A stretch of 47,502 nt of DNA, from positions 1 to 47,502 of the forward strand of contig CAIUDG010000070.1 in NCBI GenBank assembly GCA_903897925.1, read 5' to 3'. Below are positions 34,142-42,000 of this stretch, in pieces. Numbering within the stretch: position 1 is the stretch's first letter; every line of letters starts with the position of its first letter. This stretch comes from an uncultured beta proteobacterium. Its GTDB lineage: Bacteria; Pseudomonadota; Gammaproteobacteria; Burkholderiales; Burkholderiaceae_C. The notes under the pieces are model-generated. The model searched no databases and had not been told where the DNA came from. It saw only the letters and a list, made by a program, of their open reading frames with translations. A program made the translations under genes and the position numbers.

Positions 34142-34200
34142 TTATGTAATGTTTTTGGAAAACTTTGAAATGGGGATCCAAATACCAAATACCGAATACC

Positions 34201-34255
34201 GGGCTGGGGCTGGGGCTGGGGCTGGGGCTGGGGCTGGGGCTGGGGCTGGGGCTGG
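34201..34255. repeat. GGGGCT hexanucleotide array, potential G-quadruplex
   Basis: A partial unit and eight perfect GGGGCT units in a row put nine G-tracts of three or four on the plus strand with 2-nt loops, a textbook quadruplex pattern. It abuts the pentamer array and lies about 80 nt past the amiC stop on that gene's 3' side. Confidence 0.92.
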
Positions 34256-34325
34256 CCTAGCCTAGCCAAGCCTAGCCTAGCCAAGCCAAGCCAAGCCAAG
34301 CCAAGCCTAGCCTAGCCTAGCCTAG
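34256..34325. repeat. CCTAG/CCAAG pentamer array, 14 units
   Basis: Fourteen uninterrupted pentamers are either CCTAG or CCAAG in the order T,T,A,T,T,A,A,A,A,A,T,T,T,T (naming the third base). CTAG, usually scarce in proteobacterial DNA, is thus concentrated here. The array ends 11 nt before the amiC stop. Confidence 0.93.
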
Positions 34326-34336
34326 CGCTGGCGGGA

Positions 34337-35716
34337 CTAGCTGGTGGCGCGTACCCGGGCCAGGGGTGGGTTGCGGGCGAAGTAGGCGAGGATGCCGCGC
34401 ATCAGGGCGTCAGCGAGTTGGTTTTGGTAGGTTTCGCTGTTGAGCTTGATTTCTTCGCTGGGGTTGCTGATGAAGGCGGCTTCTACCAGGACGCTGGGGA
34501 TGTCCGGGGCTTTGAGTACGGCGAAGCCGGCTTGCTCGACACGGCCTTTGTGCAATTTGCCGACGCGGCGGATTTCTCCAAGCAGGGTGCTGCCGAGTTG
34601 CAGGCTGTCGTTGATTTGGGCAGTGGTGCTCATGTCGAGCAGTGCGCGTTGCACGGTGGCGTCTTTGGTTTTGACGTTGAGTCCGCCAATCTGGTCGGCC
34701 TTGTTTTCACGTGCCGCCATCCAGCGCGCGGCGCTGCTGGAGGCCGCGCCCTGGCTCAGGGCAAAGACGCTGGCGCCTTGCGGATCGGGCGTGAAAAATG
34801 CGTCGGCATGCAGGCTGACGAAGAGGTCGGCTTGCACCCGTCGGGCCTTTTGTACGCGGACACCCAGGGGCACAAAAAAGTCGGCATCGCGGGTCAGGTA
34901 GGCGCGCATAGTGTTGCCGTGTACCGCGCTGTTGTTGATGCGGTCACGCAGCAGGTGGGCCAGCCGCAACACCACATCTTTTTCCCGCGTGCCCGCCGGA
35001 CCAATGGCGCCCGGGTCTTCACCACCATGGCCAGGGTCCAGCGCAATGATGATCAGGCGCTCGGTGCCGCTGCTGTTGGCGCGCGGGTCTTCGGCGTCGT
35101 TGGCGCTGCTGGCGGCAGTCGCGCTGCTGAGCGGGAAGGGCTTGCCGGGCATGAGCTTTTGTGCAATCAGGTCGGCCAGTGGGTCGGCGCTGCCCGGGGG
35201 CGCCGTGGCGGTTGCGTTGCTGCTGTTGCTGCTGCCGGCGGGCGGCGCGGCTTTTTGTTCCCGGACCTGGTCGGCGATCAGCGCCTCCAGGGGGTCGGCT
35301 TCCTGCTCCGGGTACAGGTCCAGCACCAGCCGGTGCTGGTAGGCGGCGACCGGTGCCAGGGTAAAGACTTGGGGCCGAATCGGTTGCTTCAGGTCAATCA
35401 CCAGGCGCACCGTGGTCGGCGTGAACTGGCCGACGCGGATGCCGGCAATGTTCGGGTCGTCGGCTTTGACCTTGGCCACCAGTTCTTTCAGCGCCGGGTT
35501 CAGGCGGATGCCTTCAATGTCGACCGCCAGCCGGGGCGGGTTGGCGACAAAGAGCTGTTTGGCACTCAGCGCTGCATCGGATTCGATGGTGACGCGCGAG
35601 TATTCGGGTGCCGGCCATATGCGCACGTTGACTATGGTGGCGCCCCAGCTCAGTTCCGGCAGTCCGAGCGACAGCACCAGGCTACCGGACTGGACCAGGA
35701 GGGCGCGCCGTTTCAT
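34337..35716 (-). CDS. amiC: N-acetylmuramoyl-L-alanine amidase AmiC
   Basis: A 459-residue periplasmic cell-wall amidase cleaving septal peptidoglycan. The N-terminus has MKRRALL before a hydrophobic stretch, compatible with a Tat signal. An AMIN domain (about 28-135) is followed by a Ser/Ala/Asn-rich linker and an amidase_3 domain (about 220-450). The zinc-site motifs are LDPGHGGEDPG (His), TREKDVVLRLA (Glu), FVSLHADAF (His) and the catalytic Glu in VLVEAAFISN. The start overlaps the tsaE stop by 4 nt, an arrangement common in betaproteobacteria. Confidence 0.95.
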   Translation of the reverse strand: MKRRALLVQSGSLVLSLGLPELSWGATIVNVRIWPAPEYSRVTIESDAALSAKQLFVANPPRLAVDIEGIRLNPALKELVAKVKADDPNIAGIRVGQFTPTTVRLVIDLKQPIRPQVFTLAPVAAYQHRLVLDLYPEQEADPLEALIADQVREQKAAPPAGSSNSSNATATAPPGSADPLADLIAQKLMPGKPFPLSSATAASSANDAEDPRANSSGTERLIIIALDPGHGGEDPGAIGPAGTREKDVVLRLAHLLRDRINNSAVHGNTMRAYLTRDADFFVPLGVRVQKARRVQADLFVSLHADAFFTPDPQGASVFALSQGAASSSAARWMAARENKADQIGGLNVKTKDATVQRALLDMSTTAQINDSLQLGSTLLGEIRRVGKLHKGRVEQAGFAVLKAPDIPSVLVEAAFISNPSEEIKLNSETYQNQLADALMRGILAYFARNPPLARVRATS

Positions 35717-36228
35717 GCTGCCAGCCCTTGCAGCAGGGCCACGCCGGTAGCGCTGTGGGCGCTCAGGGTGGCCTGGCGCGTGTTATCACTGCGCGTCAGC
35801 AAATGCAGTTCCAGGTCGGCGCGGGGCAGCAGCCCGGCGGCTTTGTCGGGCCATTCGGCCAGCTTCAGGCCCGGGCTGGCAAAAATGTCGCGAAAACCGG
35901 CGTCTTCCCATTCGCGCGGGTCGTTGAAGCGGTAAAAGTCGAAGTGCCAGATCGCCATGGCCGGCAGTTCATAGGATTCGACCACCGCATAGGTGGGGCT
36001 TTTGATGCGGCCCTGCACGCCCAGGGCCTGCAGCAGGTGGCGCACCAGCGTGGTCTTGCCGGCGCCCAGATCGCCGTGCAGCGCAATGAAGGCCTGGGCC
36101 AGTTCGGGCCGCGCAGCCAGCTGCTGCGCGAAGGCCTGGGTGGCGGCCTCGTCGGGCCATTCCAGACACAGGCGCGTGGGCGCAGGCGCGCTTCCTACAA
36201 TGGACGGGTGATGACTAACAGCACTCAA
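35713..36228 (-). CDS. tsaE: tRNA threonylcarbamoyladenosine biosynthesis ATPase TsaE
   Basis: About 171 residues from the start chosen here. TsaE is the P-loop ATPase of the t6A tRNA modification complex. Seen: HGDLGAGKTTLVRHLLQALG (Walker A), KSPTYAVVESYE, IWHFDFYR and LAEWPDKA, all typical. No in-frame ATG exists near the expected start. TTG at 36228 is used here, overlapping the first 18 nt of the divergent queG gene; ATT at 36201 or CTG codons further in are alternatives. Coupled to amiC by a 4-nt overlap. Confidence 0.9.
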   Translation of the reverse strand: MSAVSHHPSIVGSAPAPTRLCLEWPDEAATQAFAQQLAARPELAQAFIALHGDLGAGKTTLVRHLLQALGVQGRIKSPTYAVVESYELPAMAIWHFDFYRFNDPREWEDAGFRDIFASPGLKLAEWPDKAAGLLPRADLELHLLTRSDNTRQATLSAHSATGVALLQGLAA

Positions 36229-37323
36229 TTCGATGGCAACCAGCTGGTTTCGCAGATTCAGGCATTGGCCCGGGAACTCGGATTCTCCCAAATTGGCGTG
36301 GCCGATGTCGATTTATCTTCGGCCGAGGCCGGTTTTTTGCAATGGCTAGAGGCCGGATTCCATGGCGAGATGGACTATATGCAACGCCATGGTCTGAAAC
36401 GTGCGCGCCCGGCCGAGCTGGTGCCGGGTACCGTCAGCGTGCTTACGGCGCGCATGAACTACCTGCCCGCCGCCACCGCGCAGGACTGGCAGCAGCGTGA
36501 GTGGCAACGCCTGGGCCAGGCGCAGCAGGGGGTGGTGTCGCTGTATGCCCGTGGACGCGATTACCACAAGGTTTTGCGCGCCCGCCTGCAGCAACTGGCC
36601 GAGGCCATTGCGGCCCGGGTCGGACCACTGGGGCACCGCGTGTTCACCGATTCGGCGCCGGTGCTGGAAGCTGAACTGGCGGCGCGCAGCGGCCAGGGCT
36701 GGCGTGGCAAGCACACGCTGTTGCTCGAGCGCAGTGCCGGTTCGCTGTTTTTTCTGGGCGAAATCTATCTCGATCTGGCGCTGCCGCGCAGTGCCCCGAC
36801 GACGGCACACTGTGGCCAGTGCAGTGCCTGTCTGGCAGTGTGTCCAACACAGGCCATTGTGGCGCCGCACCGGCTGGACGCGCGGCGTTGTATTTCCTAC
36901 CTGACGATTGAGCATGCCGGCCCGATTGCGGTGCCGCTGCGCCGGCTGATCGGCAACCGGATTTATGGTTGTGACGATTGCCAGCTGGTCTGCCCCTGGA
37001 ACAAGTATGCGCAGCGCAGCAGCCTGGCCGATTTTGATGTGCGCGAGGGCATGCAGGACCAGCCGCTGGCGACCCTGCTGGATTGGACTGAGGCGCAGTT
37101 TCTGGCGCGCACCGAGGGCAGCCCGATCCGGCGCATTGGCCATGAACGCTGGCTGCGCAATCTGGCCGTGGCGGCGGGTAACGCTTTGCACGCGCCGCTG
37201 GCGCCGTCCGCCGCGGCCTTGCTGCGCGCTGCCCTGCAGCGGCGCCTGGCGCACGACAGCGCGCTGGTGCGCGAGCACGTGCAGTGGGCGCTCGATTCAG
37301 AGGCCGGGCAGGAGGCTGTGTAG
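36211..37323 (+). CDS. queG: Epoxyqueuosine reductase QueG
   Basis: A 370-residue cobalamin and iron-sulfur enzyme that performs the last step of queuosine tRNA modification. Two [4Fe-4S] motifs are visible, CGQCSACLAVCPTQAI and CDDCQLVCPW, plus the VFTDSAPVLEAELAARSG and GWRGKHTLL segments typical of the family. HEAT-like helices end the protein. ATG at 36211; GTG at 36208 is an alternative. Its start faces tsaE with no free space between them, and its end overlaps the convergent transporter gene by 27 bp. Confidence 0.95.
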   Translation: MTNSTQFDGNQLVSQIQALARELGFSQIGVADVDLSSAEAGFLQWLEAGFHGEMDYMQRHGLKRARPAELVPGTVSVLTARMNYLPAATAQDWQQREWQRLGQAQQGVVSLYARGRDYHKVLRARLQQLAEAIAARVGPLGHRVFTDSAPVLEAELAARSGQGWRGKHTLLLERSAGSLFFLGEIYLDLALPRSAPTTAHCGQCSACLAVCPTQAIVAPHRLDARRCISYLTIEHAGPIAVPLRRLIGNRIYGCDDCQLVCPWNKYAQRSSLADFDVREGMQDQPLATLLDWTEAQFLARTEGSPIRRIGHERWLRNLAVAAGNALHAPLAPSAAALLRAALQRRLAHDSALVREHVQWALDSEAGQEAV

Positions 37324-38220
37324 CAGCCCGAGCGCCAGTGGCAGGCTGAACATGCCGGCCAGGGTGGATAGTGTCACCAGTCCGGCCACATAGGCACCGT
37401 CATAGCCCATGCGGGCGGCCAGCACGTAGCAGGTGGAGGCCGTGGGCAGCGCCGAAAACGCCACCAGCACGGTGGCCGGCAGGGCCGCCAGGCCGAGCAG
37501 CCAGCACAGCAGCAGCGCCAGCGCCGGCGTGAGCAGATGGCGGATTGACAGCAGCGCCAGACCCAGCGCCTTGGCCCGGGTCAGGGCACCGATTTGCATG
37601 CCGGCCCCGGCCGCCAGCAGGCCCAGCGCCAGTGCCGCCGCGCTGATGCGGCTGCAGGACGGCTCCAGCCACAGCGGGATATGCAGGCCAAGCAGGTTGG
37701 CCAGAAGACCGCTGCCGGTGCCAATGATCATCGGGTTGCGCGTCAGTTCCCGCACAAAACCGGCCTGGGCGTGGCGCACCATTGGCCAAATTGCCGCTGC
37801 ATTGGTGGCCGGTACGCAGACGCCGACCAAAATGGCAATCATTTGCAAGCCCTGCGGGCCGGCCAGACTTTGTGCCAATGCCAGTCCGATAAACGAGTTG
37901 AAGCGAAATCCAACCTGGGCGCAGGCCGCGTGCTGGCGCAATTCGACGTGGCGCCGCAGCCAGGGCAGGCGCGGTACAGCGTAGGACATCAGCACGCCGC
38001 AACCCGACAGCAGCCAGCCGGCACCGATCAGTTCGGACGCAGCGCGCAGGTCCAGCGTGCTGCGTGTCATGGACTGGAACAGCAGCACTGGCAGCAGAAA
38101 GTAATACACCAGGGCATCGACCTGGTTCCACACCGTGCGGTTCAGCGCGGTGTAGCGGCAGACCAGAAAGCCAGCCAGGATCAGGGCAAAGTCGGGAAAT
38201 AGCAGTTGGACATAGTTCAC
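37297..38220 (-). CDS. AEC family (auxin efflux carrier-like) transporter
   Basis: A 307-residue inner-membrane carrier with about ten hydrophobic helices in two five-helix halves. Family features include the early FPDFALILAGFLVCRY and LVYYFLLPVLLFQSM, and a late TVLVAFSALPTASTCYVLAA with the conserved Pro in a broken helix. Bacterial members export or import small organic acids; the substrate here is unknown. The start is GTG at 38220, only 18 nt from the divergent xerD ATG. Confidence 0.9.
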   Translation of the reverse strand: MNYVQLLFPDFALILAGFLVCRYTALNRTVWNQVDALVYYFLLPVLLFQSMTRSTLDLRAASELIGAGWLLSGCGVLMSYAVPRLPWLRRHVELRQHAACAQVGFRFNSFIGLALAQSLAGPQGLQMIAILVGVCVPATNAAAIWPMVRHAQAGFVRELTRNPMIIGTGSGLLANLLGLHIPLWLEPSCSRISAAALALGLLAAGAGMQIGALTRAKALGLALLSIRHLLTPALALLLCWLLGLAALPATVLVAFSALPTASTCYVLAARMGYDGAYVAGLVTLSTLAGMFSLPLALGLLHSLLPGL

Positions 38221-38238
38221 CCGGCGAGAATAGCAGCC

Positions 38239-39162
38239 ATGTCACCCCAGAACACCCCCATGCAGCAGAGCCAGGCCAGCATCGACACTTTCGTCGATGC
38301 CATGTGGCTGGAAGTCGGCCTGGCGAAGAACACGCTGGAGGCTTACCGGCGTGATCTGGCTTTGCTGGCGCAGTGGCTGGCGCAGCAGCAGCGCGACCTG
38401 AACAGCACCGGGGTGAATGACTTGCGCGCCTATTTTTCGCAGCGCCACGCTGACACCAAGGCCAGCAGTGCGAACCGGCGCCTGTCGGTGTTCAAGCGCT
38501 ATTTCCGCTGGGCTCTGCGGGAGCAGTTGCTGAGCGTCGATCCGACCATGGATCTGCAGGCCGCCAAGCAGGCCTTGCGCGTGCCCAAGTCCCTGACCGA
38601 GGCGCAGGTCGAAGCCCTGCTGGCGGCTCCCGACACCGACACCGCACTGGGCGTGCGCGACCGCTGCATGCTGGAGCTGATGTATGCCAGCGGTTTGCGC
38701 GTGAGCGAGCTGGTCGGCCTGCGCATTTTTCACCTCAGCCTGAACGACGGCGTGTTGCGGGTGCTGGGCAAGGGTTCCAAGGAACGGCTGGTGCCGTTTG
38801 GTGAAATTGCGGCTCAGTGGCTGACCCGCTATCTGGCGCAGAGCCGTCCGGAGTTGCTCGGGGCGCAGCAAAGCGAAGACCTGTTTGTCACCACGCGTGG
38901 CCGCACGCCCGGCGTGTCGATGTCACGTGTGATGTTTTGGGTCAACGTGAAGCGCTATGCACAGCTGGCGGGTTTGCGCGTGCCCTTGTCGCCGCACACC
39001 CTGCGCCACGCCTTCGCCACCCATTTGTTGAACCATGGCGCCGATTTGCGCGCGGTGCAGATGCTGCTTGGGCATGCCGATATTTCGACCACCACCATCT
39101 ATACCCATGTGGCGCGGGAGCGGTTGGCGCAGTTGCACGCCAAACACCATCCGCGCGCCTGA
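38239..39162 (+). CDS. xerD: Tyrosine recombinase XerD
   Basis: A 307-residue site-specific recombinase that, with XerC, resolves chromosome dimers at dif. An N-terminal SAM-like core-binding domain (about 12-95) is followed by the catalytic domain with Arg in YASGLRVSELVGL, Lys in GKGSKERLVP, the HTLRHAFATHLL block, LGHADISTTTIYTHV with the second His, and the nucleophile Tyr. Context and length fit housekeeping XerD rather than a phage integrase. ATG at 38239 chosen; ATG at 38260 is possible. Confidence 0.95.
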   Translation: MSPQNTPMQQSQASIDTFVDAMWLEVGLAKNTLEAYRRDLALLAQWLAQQQRDLNSTGVNDLRAYFSQRHADTKASSANRRLSVFKRYFRWALREQLLSVDPTMDLQAAKQALRVPKSLTEAQVEALLAAPDTDTALGVRDRCMLELMYASGLRVSELVGLRIFHLSLNDGVLRVLGKGSKERLVPFGEIAAQWLTRYLAQSRPELLGAQQSEDLFVTTRGRTPGVSMSRVMFWVNVKRYAQLAGLRVPLSPHTLRHAFATHLLNHGADLRAVQMLLGHADISTTTIYTHVARERLAQLHAKHHPRA

Positions 39163-39171
39163 GCCGGTGCG

Positions 39172-40431
39172 TTATGGCGTGCTCAGCGTCTCGGCCCAGG
39201 CCAGCGCCTGCAGGTGCGCCCAGTTGATTTGCGCGCTGCTCAGACCGAGTGCGTTGGCCGCTGCGGCAAAGGCGGCGTCGTCGCCGGTTTCACAGGCTTC
39301 GGTCAGGGCCAGGTAGGGCGCCAAAGGACCGTTGCGCTGCAGCAGCGCCTGGCTGACGCTCTCGGGCAAGGTGACGGTGGCCAGTGCTGCTTCCATGGTC
39401 ATGCCGAGCATGGCGTCGAGCAGGGAGAACACGCCCACCACAAATGCGTTGTCACCGTCTTCCGGTGTAAGCGATTCGAGCGCCAGCAGTTCCATCAGGC
39501 GCCCGCGCACCACCGCGGTGGTGCCGATGGCGGGCGGCGTGTTGCTGTCGTTCGAGGTGGTCATGAGCAGAGCCGCCCATTTGAACAGGCGCTTCAGTCC
39601 GAGCAGCATGACGGCGTGTTTGAACGAGGTGACTTCGGTGCGCATGCCAAAGCCGGCCGAGTTGATGAAGCGCAGCAGGTTGAACGACAGCGTTGGATCG
39701 TGCTTGAGGACTTCTTCGATTTCGTTGGTGCTGGCCTGTTTGCGCACCAGGTTCAGCAATTGCAGGATGTTGGCCTGGGCCGGGCGGATGCTGCGGCCCT
39801 GGACGATGACCGGCCGGGCAAACCAGTTGCCCTGAAACAGCGTGACACCGAGTTCCTTGACCAGTTCGTGTTGCTGGTGGGTCTCTACTTTGTCGGCTAT
39901 CAGGCGTGCGCTGGACTTGCTTTTTGCCAGCTTGATAAAGGTGCCGATGGCTTCGGGCTTGAGGACCGACAGGTCAAATTTGATGAAGGTTGCCAGCGGC
40001 AGCCAGGCCTCGTACGAGCGCGTCAGGATGGAGTAGTCAAAGGACAGGCTGAAGCCGCGCCGCTTGGCTTCCTGCAAGGCGGGCAGGCGGTTGTGTACCT
40101 GGTCCACCTGGGACAGCGGCAAGGGCGCAATTTCAAGTACCACGCGCTCGGGTGCGACCAGGTCCAGGTGGCCGCTGGCCAGGCTGTCGTGGGTGCATTT
40201 GACGAAAATGGTTTTCTTGCTGGCGAGGGCGTCGTTTTCTGCCAGCGACAGGGCATTGAACAGCAGTTGCGCGTCTTTGGAGGCGCTTTGTTCGCCGGCT
40301 TGCATGCTGCGGTCAAACAGCTCGTAGCCAAAAACGGTTTGACCCGAATCCAGAATCGCCTGTCGCGCGATAGCCCGGTTGGCACTGGGATGGGCACTGC
40401 TGGCAGGCGCGGAATCTTGGAGTTCGGGCAT
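39172..40431 (-). CDS. EAL-HDOD signalling protein (YuxH-like), EAL degenerate
   Basis: A 419-residue protein: an EAL-like domain (about 20-225) fused to an HDOD domain (about 225-400). The catalytic EAL signature is replaced by VFGYELFDRS, and the DDFG loop and second Glu motifs are changed (SFDYSILTRS, ADKVETHQQ). Phosphodiesterase activity is therefore unlikely; binding or protein-protein signalling is the usual role of this architecture. HDOD stretches include VLKHDPTLSFNLLRFINSAG and FKHAVMLLGLKRLFKW. It lies 9 nt from the convergent xerD stop. GAATAGGC repeats precede it. Confidence 0.92.
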   Translation of the reverse strand: MPELQDSAPASSAHPSANRAIARQAILDSGQTVFGYELFDRSMQAGEQSASKDAQLLFNALSLAENDALASKKTIFVKCTHDSLASGHLDLVAPERVVLEIAPLPLSQVDQVHNRLPALQEAKRRGFSLSFDYSILTRSYEAWLPLATFIKFDLSVLKPEAIGTFIKLAKSKSSARLIADKVETHQQHELVKELGVTLFQGNWFARPVIVQGRSIRPAQANILQLLNLVRKQASTNEIEEVLKHDPTLSFNLLRFINSAGFGMRTEVTSFKHAVMLLGLKRLFKWAALLMTTSNDSNTPPAIGTTAVVRGRLMELLALESLTPEDGDNAFVVGVFSLLDAMLGMTMEAALATVTLPESVSQALLQRNGPLAPYLALTEACETGDDAAFAAAANALGLSSAQINWAHLQALAWAETLSTP

Positions 40432-40475
40432 AGTCTTCTAGCAAGGGAATTGCCGCCATTCTAGACCTAGCCTGA

Positions 40476-40543
40476 GCCTATTCGAGCGCCTATTCCATTG
40501 CCTATTCGGGCGCACGCGCGGGTTTTCTATGCAAAGACTATTC
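40476..40543 (-). promoter_or_regulatory. Phased GAATAGGC repeats upstream of the EAL-HDOD gene
   Basis: On the minus strand GAATAGGC occurs with a strict 12-bp step at 40476-40483, 40488-40495 and 40500-40507. A variant GAATAGTC at 40536-40543 is three further steps away and overlaps the stop codon of the upstream DUF455 gene. The spacing suggests binding sites for an oligomeric regulator, or a chance microrepeat. Confidence 0.4.
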
Positions 40544-41330
40544 AGCTCGACTGTATTTCCAGGGCCTGCAATTCCTGTTCATCAAAACCGGCCAGTCGGC
40601 GTGCTTCCAGGTTGAACGGGCGGCGCAATTTGGGCGGCGCATAGTGCTGTACCAGCGCCGCATAGGTGGCGATCGGGTCGCGCGCTTGTTGCGCGCAGAG
40701 CCAGCGGTACCAGTAGTTACCGACTGCGACATGGCCGATTTCTTCGCGCAGTATCAGGTCCAGAATCGGTCCGGCTTTGGCATCGCCGGCGCCAATCAGT
40801 TTCTTTTTGACTTGTGGCGAGGCGTCCAGACCCCGGGCTTCGAGGGTTCTGGGGACCAGCGCCATGCGTGCCAGCAGGTTGTCGCTGGTGCGTTCGGCCA
40901 TGTCCCACAGGCCCTTGTGTGCGTCGAAGTCGCCATAGTCATAGCCATAGCTGCACAGATGGTTGCGTAGCAGCGTGAAGTGCTGCGCCTCTTCCTTGGC
41001 AATCCGGCCCCAGTCCTGGTAGAACGGCTCCGGCATGCCGGCAAAGCGGGCCACTGCGTCCAGAGCCAGGTCGATGGCGTTGAGTTCGATGTGCACGATC
41101 GAGTGGATCAGCGCCGCGCGTCCCTCGGCGCTGCGCAGCGAGCGTTGTTGCAGTTCGGTGGCCTTGACGTGCCGCGGCCGCAGCGGCCGCCCGGGCACGC
41201 CGGGCGGCATTGCGATGGGCGCGTCGGCGCCGCAGGGCAGGCGGGTGTCGAGTGCCAGCGTCAGGCGGGCCTTTTCGCTGGGGCTGGTTTCGAGCAGGGG
41301 CCGGATCGCGGCGATGCGGAGCGTTGTCAT
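40542..41330 (-). CDS. DUF455 ferritin-like protein
   Basis: About 262 residues, a family of ferritin-like four-helix proteins of unsettled function. Likely metal-binding blocks are IVHIELNAIDLALDAVARF and RIAKEEAQHFTLL (ExxH), with a matching second pair LREEIGHVAVGNYWYRWL. The ATG at 41330 gives MTTLRIAAIRPLLETSP, similar to the usual family start; ATG at 41345 is an alternative, and neither has a good ribosome site. Divergent from the gamma-carbonic-anhydrase-like gene. Confidence 0.87.
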   Translation of the reverse strand: MTTLRIAAIRPLLETSPSEKARLTLALDTRLPCGADAPIAMPPGVPGRPLRPRHVKATELQQRSLRSAEGRAALIHSIVHIELNAIDLALDAVARFAGMPEPFYQDWGRIAKEEAQHFTLLRNHLCSYGYDYGDFDAHKGLWDMAERTSDNLLARMALVPRTLEARGLDASPQVKKKLIGAGDAKAGPILDLILREEIGHVAVGNYWYRWLCAQQARDPIATYAALVQHYAPPKLRRPFNLEARRLAGFDEQELQALEIQSS

Positions 41331-41464
41331 TGGAGTGCATGCCATGCAAGGAGGATGCAAAGCGTAGCAGAGGCCGGGGCGGCTTTTTCCGGTATCGGGG
41401 ATGCGGGTGAGGTTCCGTCTCTACAATTCCAGCTTGTTTGAAAAATTTACCTGCAGGAGGCGCA

Positions 41465-41989
41465 ATGGCGATCTACGAACTGGACCAGGTGTGTCCACGT
41501 GTGGCTGAGAGTGCCTGGGTCGCCGACAGCGCCCAGGTGATGGGTGATGTGGAACTGGCCAATGAGGTCAGCATCTGGTTCGGCGTGGTGCTGCGTGGCG
41601 ACACCGACACCATCCGTATCGGTGCCGGCAGCAATATCCAGGACGGCAGCGTGCTGCATGCCGACGCCGGCATGCCATTGACAGTGGGCGCCCAGGTCAC
41701 GGTCGGCCACAAAGTGATGCTGCATGGCTGCACGATTGGCGACGGGTCGCTGATTGGCATCGGCGCGGTGGTGCTCAATGGCGCCAAAATCGGGCGCGGT
41801 TGCATTGTCGGCGCCGGAGCGCTGGTGACCGAGGGCAAGGAGTTTCCCGATGGCTCCATGATTCTGGGCAGCCCGGCCAGGGTGGTGCGGGCGCTGACGC
41901 CGGAGCAGCAACAGGGCCTGATTCGCAGTGCCGAGCATTACATTGAAAACGCGCAGCGGTTCCGTACCGGTCTGCACAAAATTGCCTGA
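41465..41989 (+). CDS. Gamma-carbonic anhydrase family hexapeptide-repeat protein (YrdA-like)
   Basis: A 174-residue left-handed beta-helix protein. Hexapeptide repeats run from about residue 15 to 125 (VADSAQVMGDVELANEVSIW, GAGSNIQDGSVLHAD, GHKVMLHGCTIGDGSLIGIG). The zinc-type His residues of the family are seen in VLHAD, VTVGHKVMLHG. A C-terminal helix follows. AGGAGG ends 4 nt before the ATG. Bacterial relatives bind zinc; carbonic anhydrase activity is not proven for most. Confidence 0.92.
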   Translation: MAIYELDQVCPRVAESAWVADSAQVMGDVELANEVSIWFGVVLRGDTDTIRIGAGSNIQDGSVLHADAGMPLTVGAQVTVGHKVMLHGCTIGDGSLIGIGAVVLNGAKIGRGCIVGAGALVTEGKEFPDGSMILGSPARVVRALTPEQQQGLIRSAEHYIENAQRFRTGLHKIA

Positions 41990-42000
41990 GGGAGTAGCGC

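Noticed and set aside
33845..34336. Small open frames in the repeat-rich gap
   Set aside because: They follow the repeat periods, lack ribosome sites and have no recognisable content.
38239..39162. Tyrosine recombinase considered as a mobile-element integrase
   Set aside because: Sequence and length fit housekeeping XerD, neighbours are core genes, and no attachment-site duplication or tRNA gene is present.
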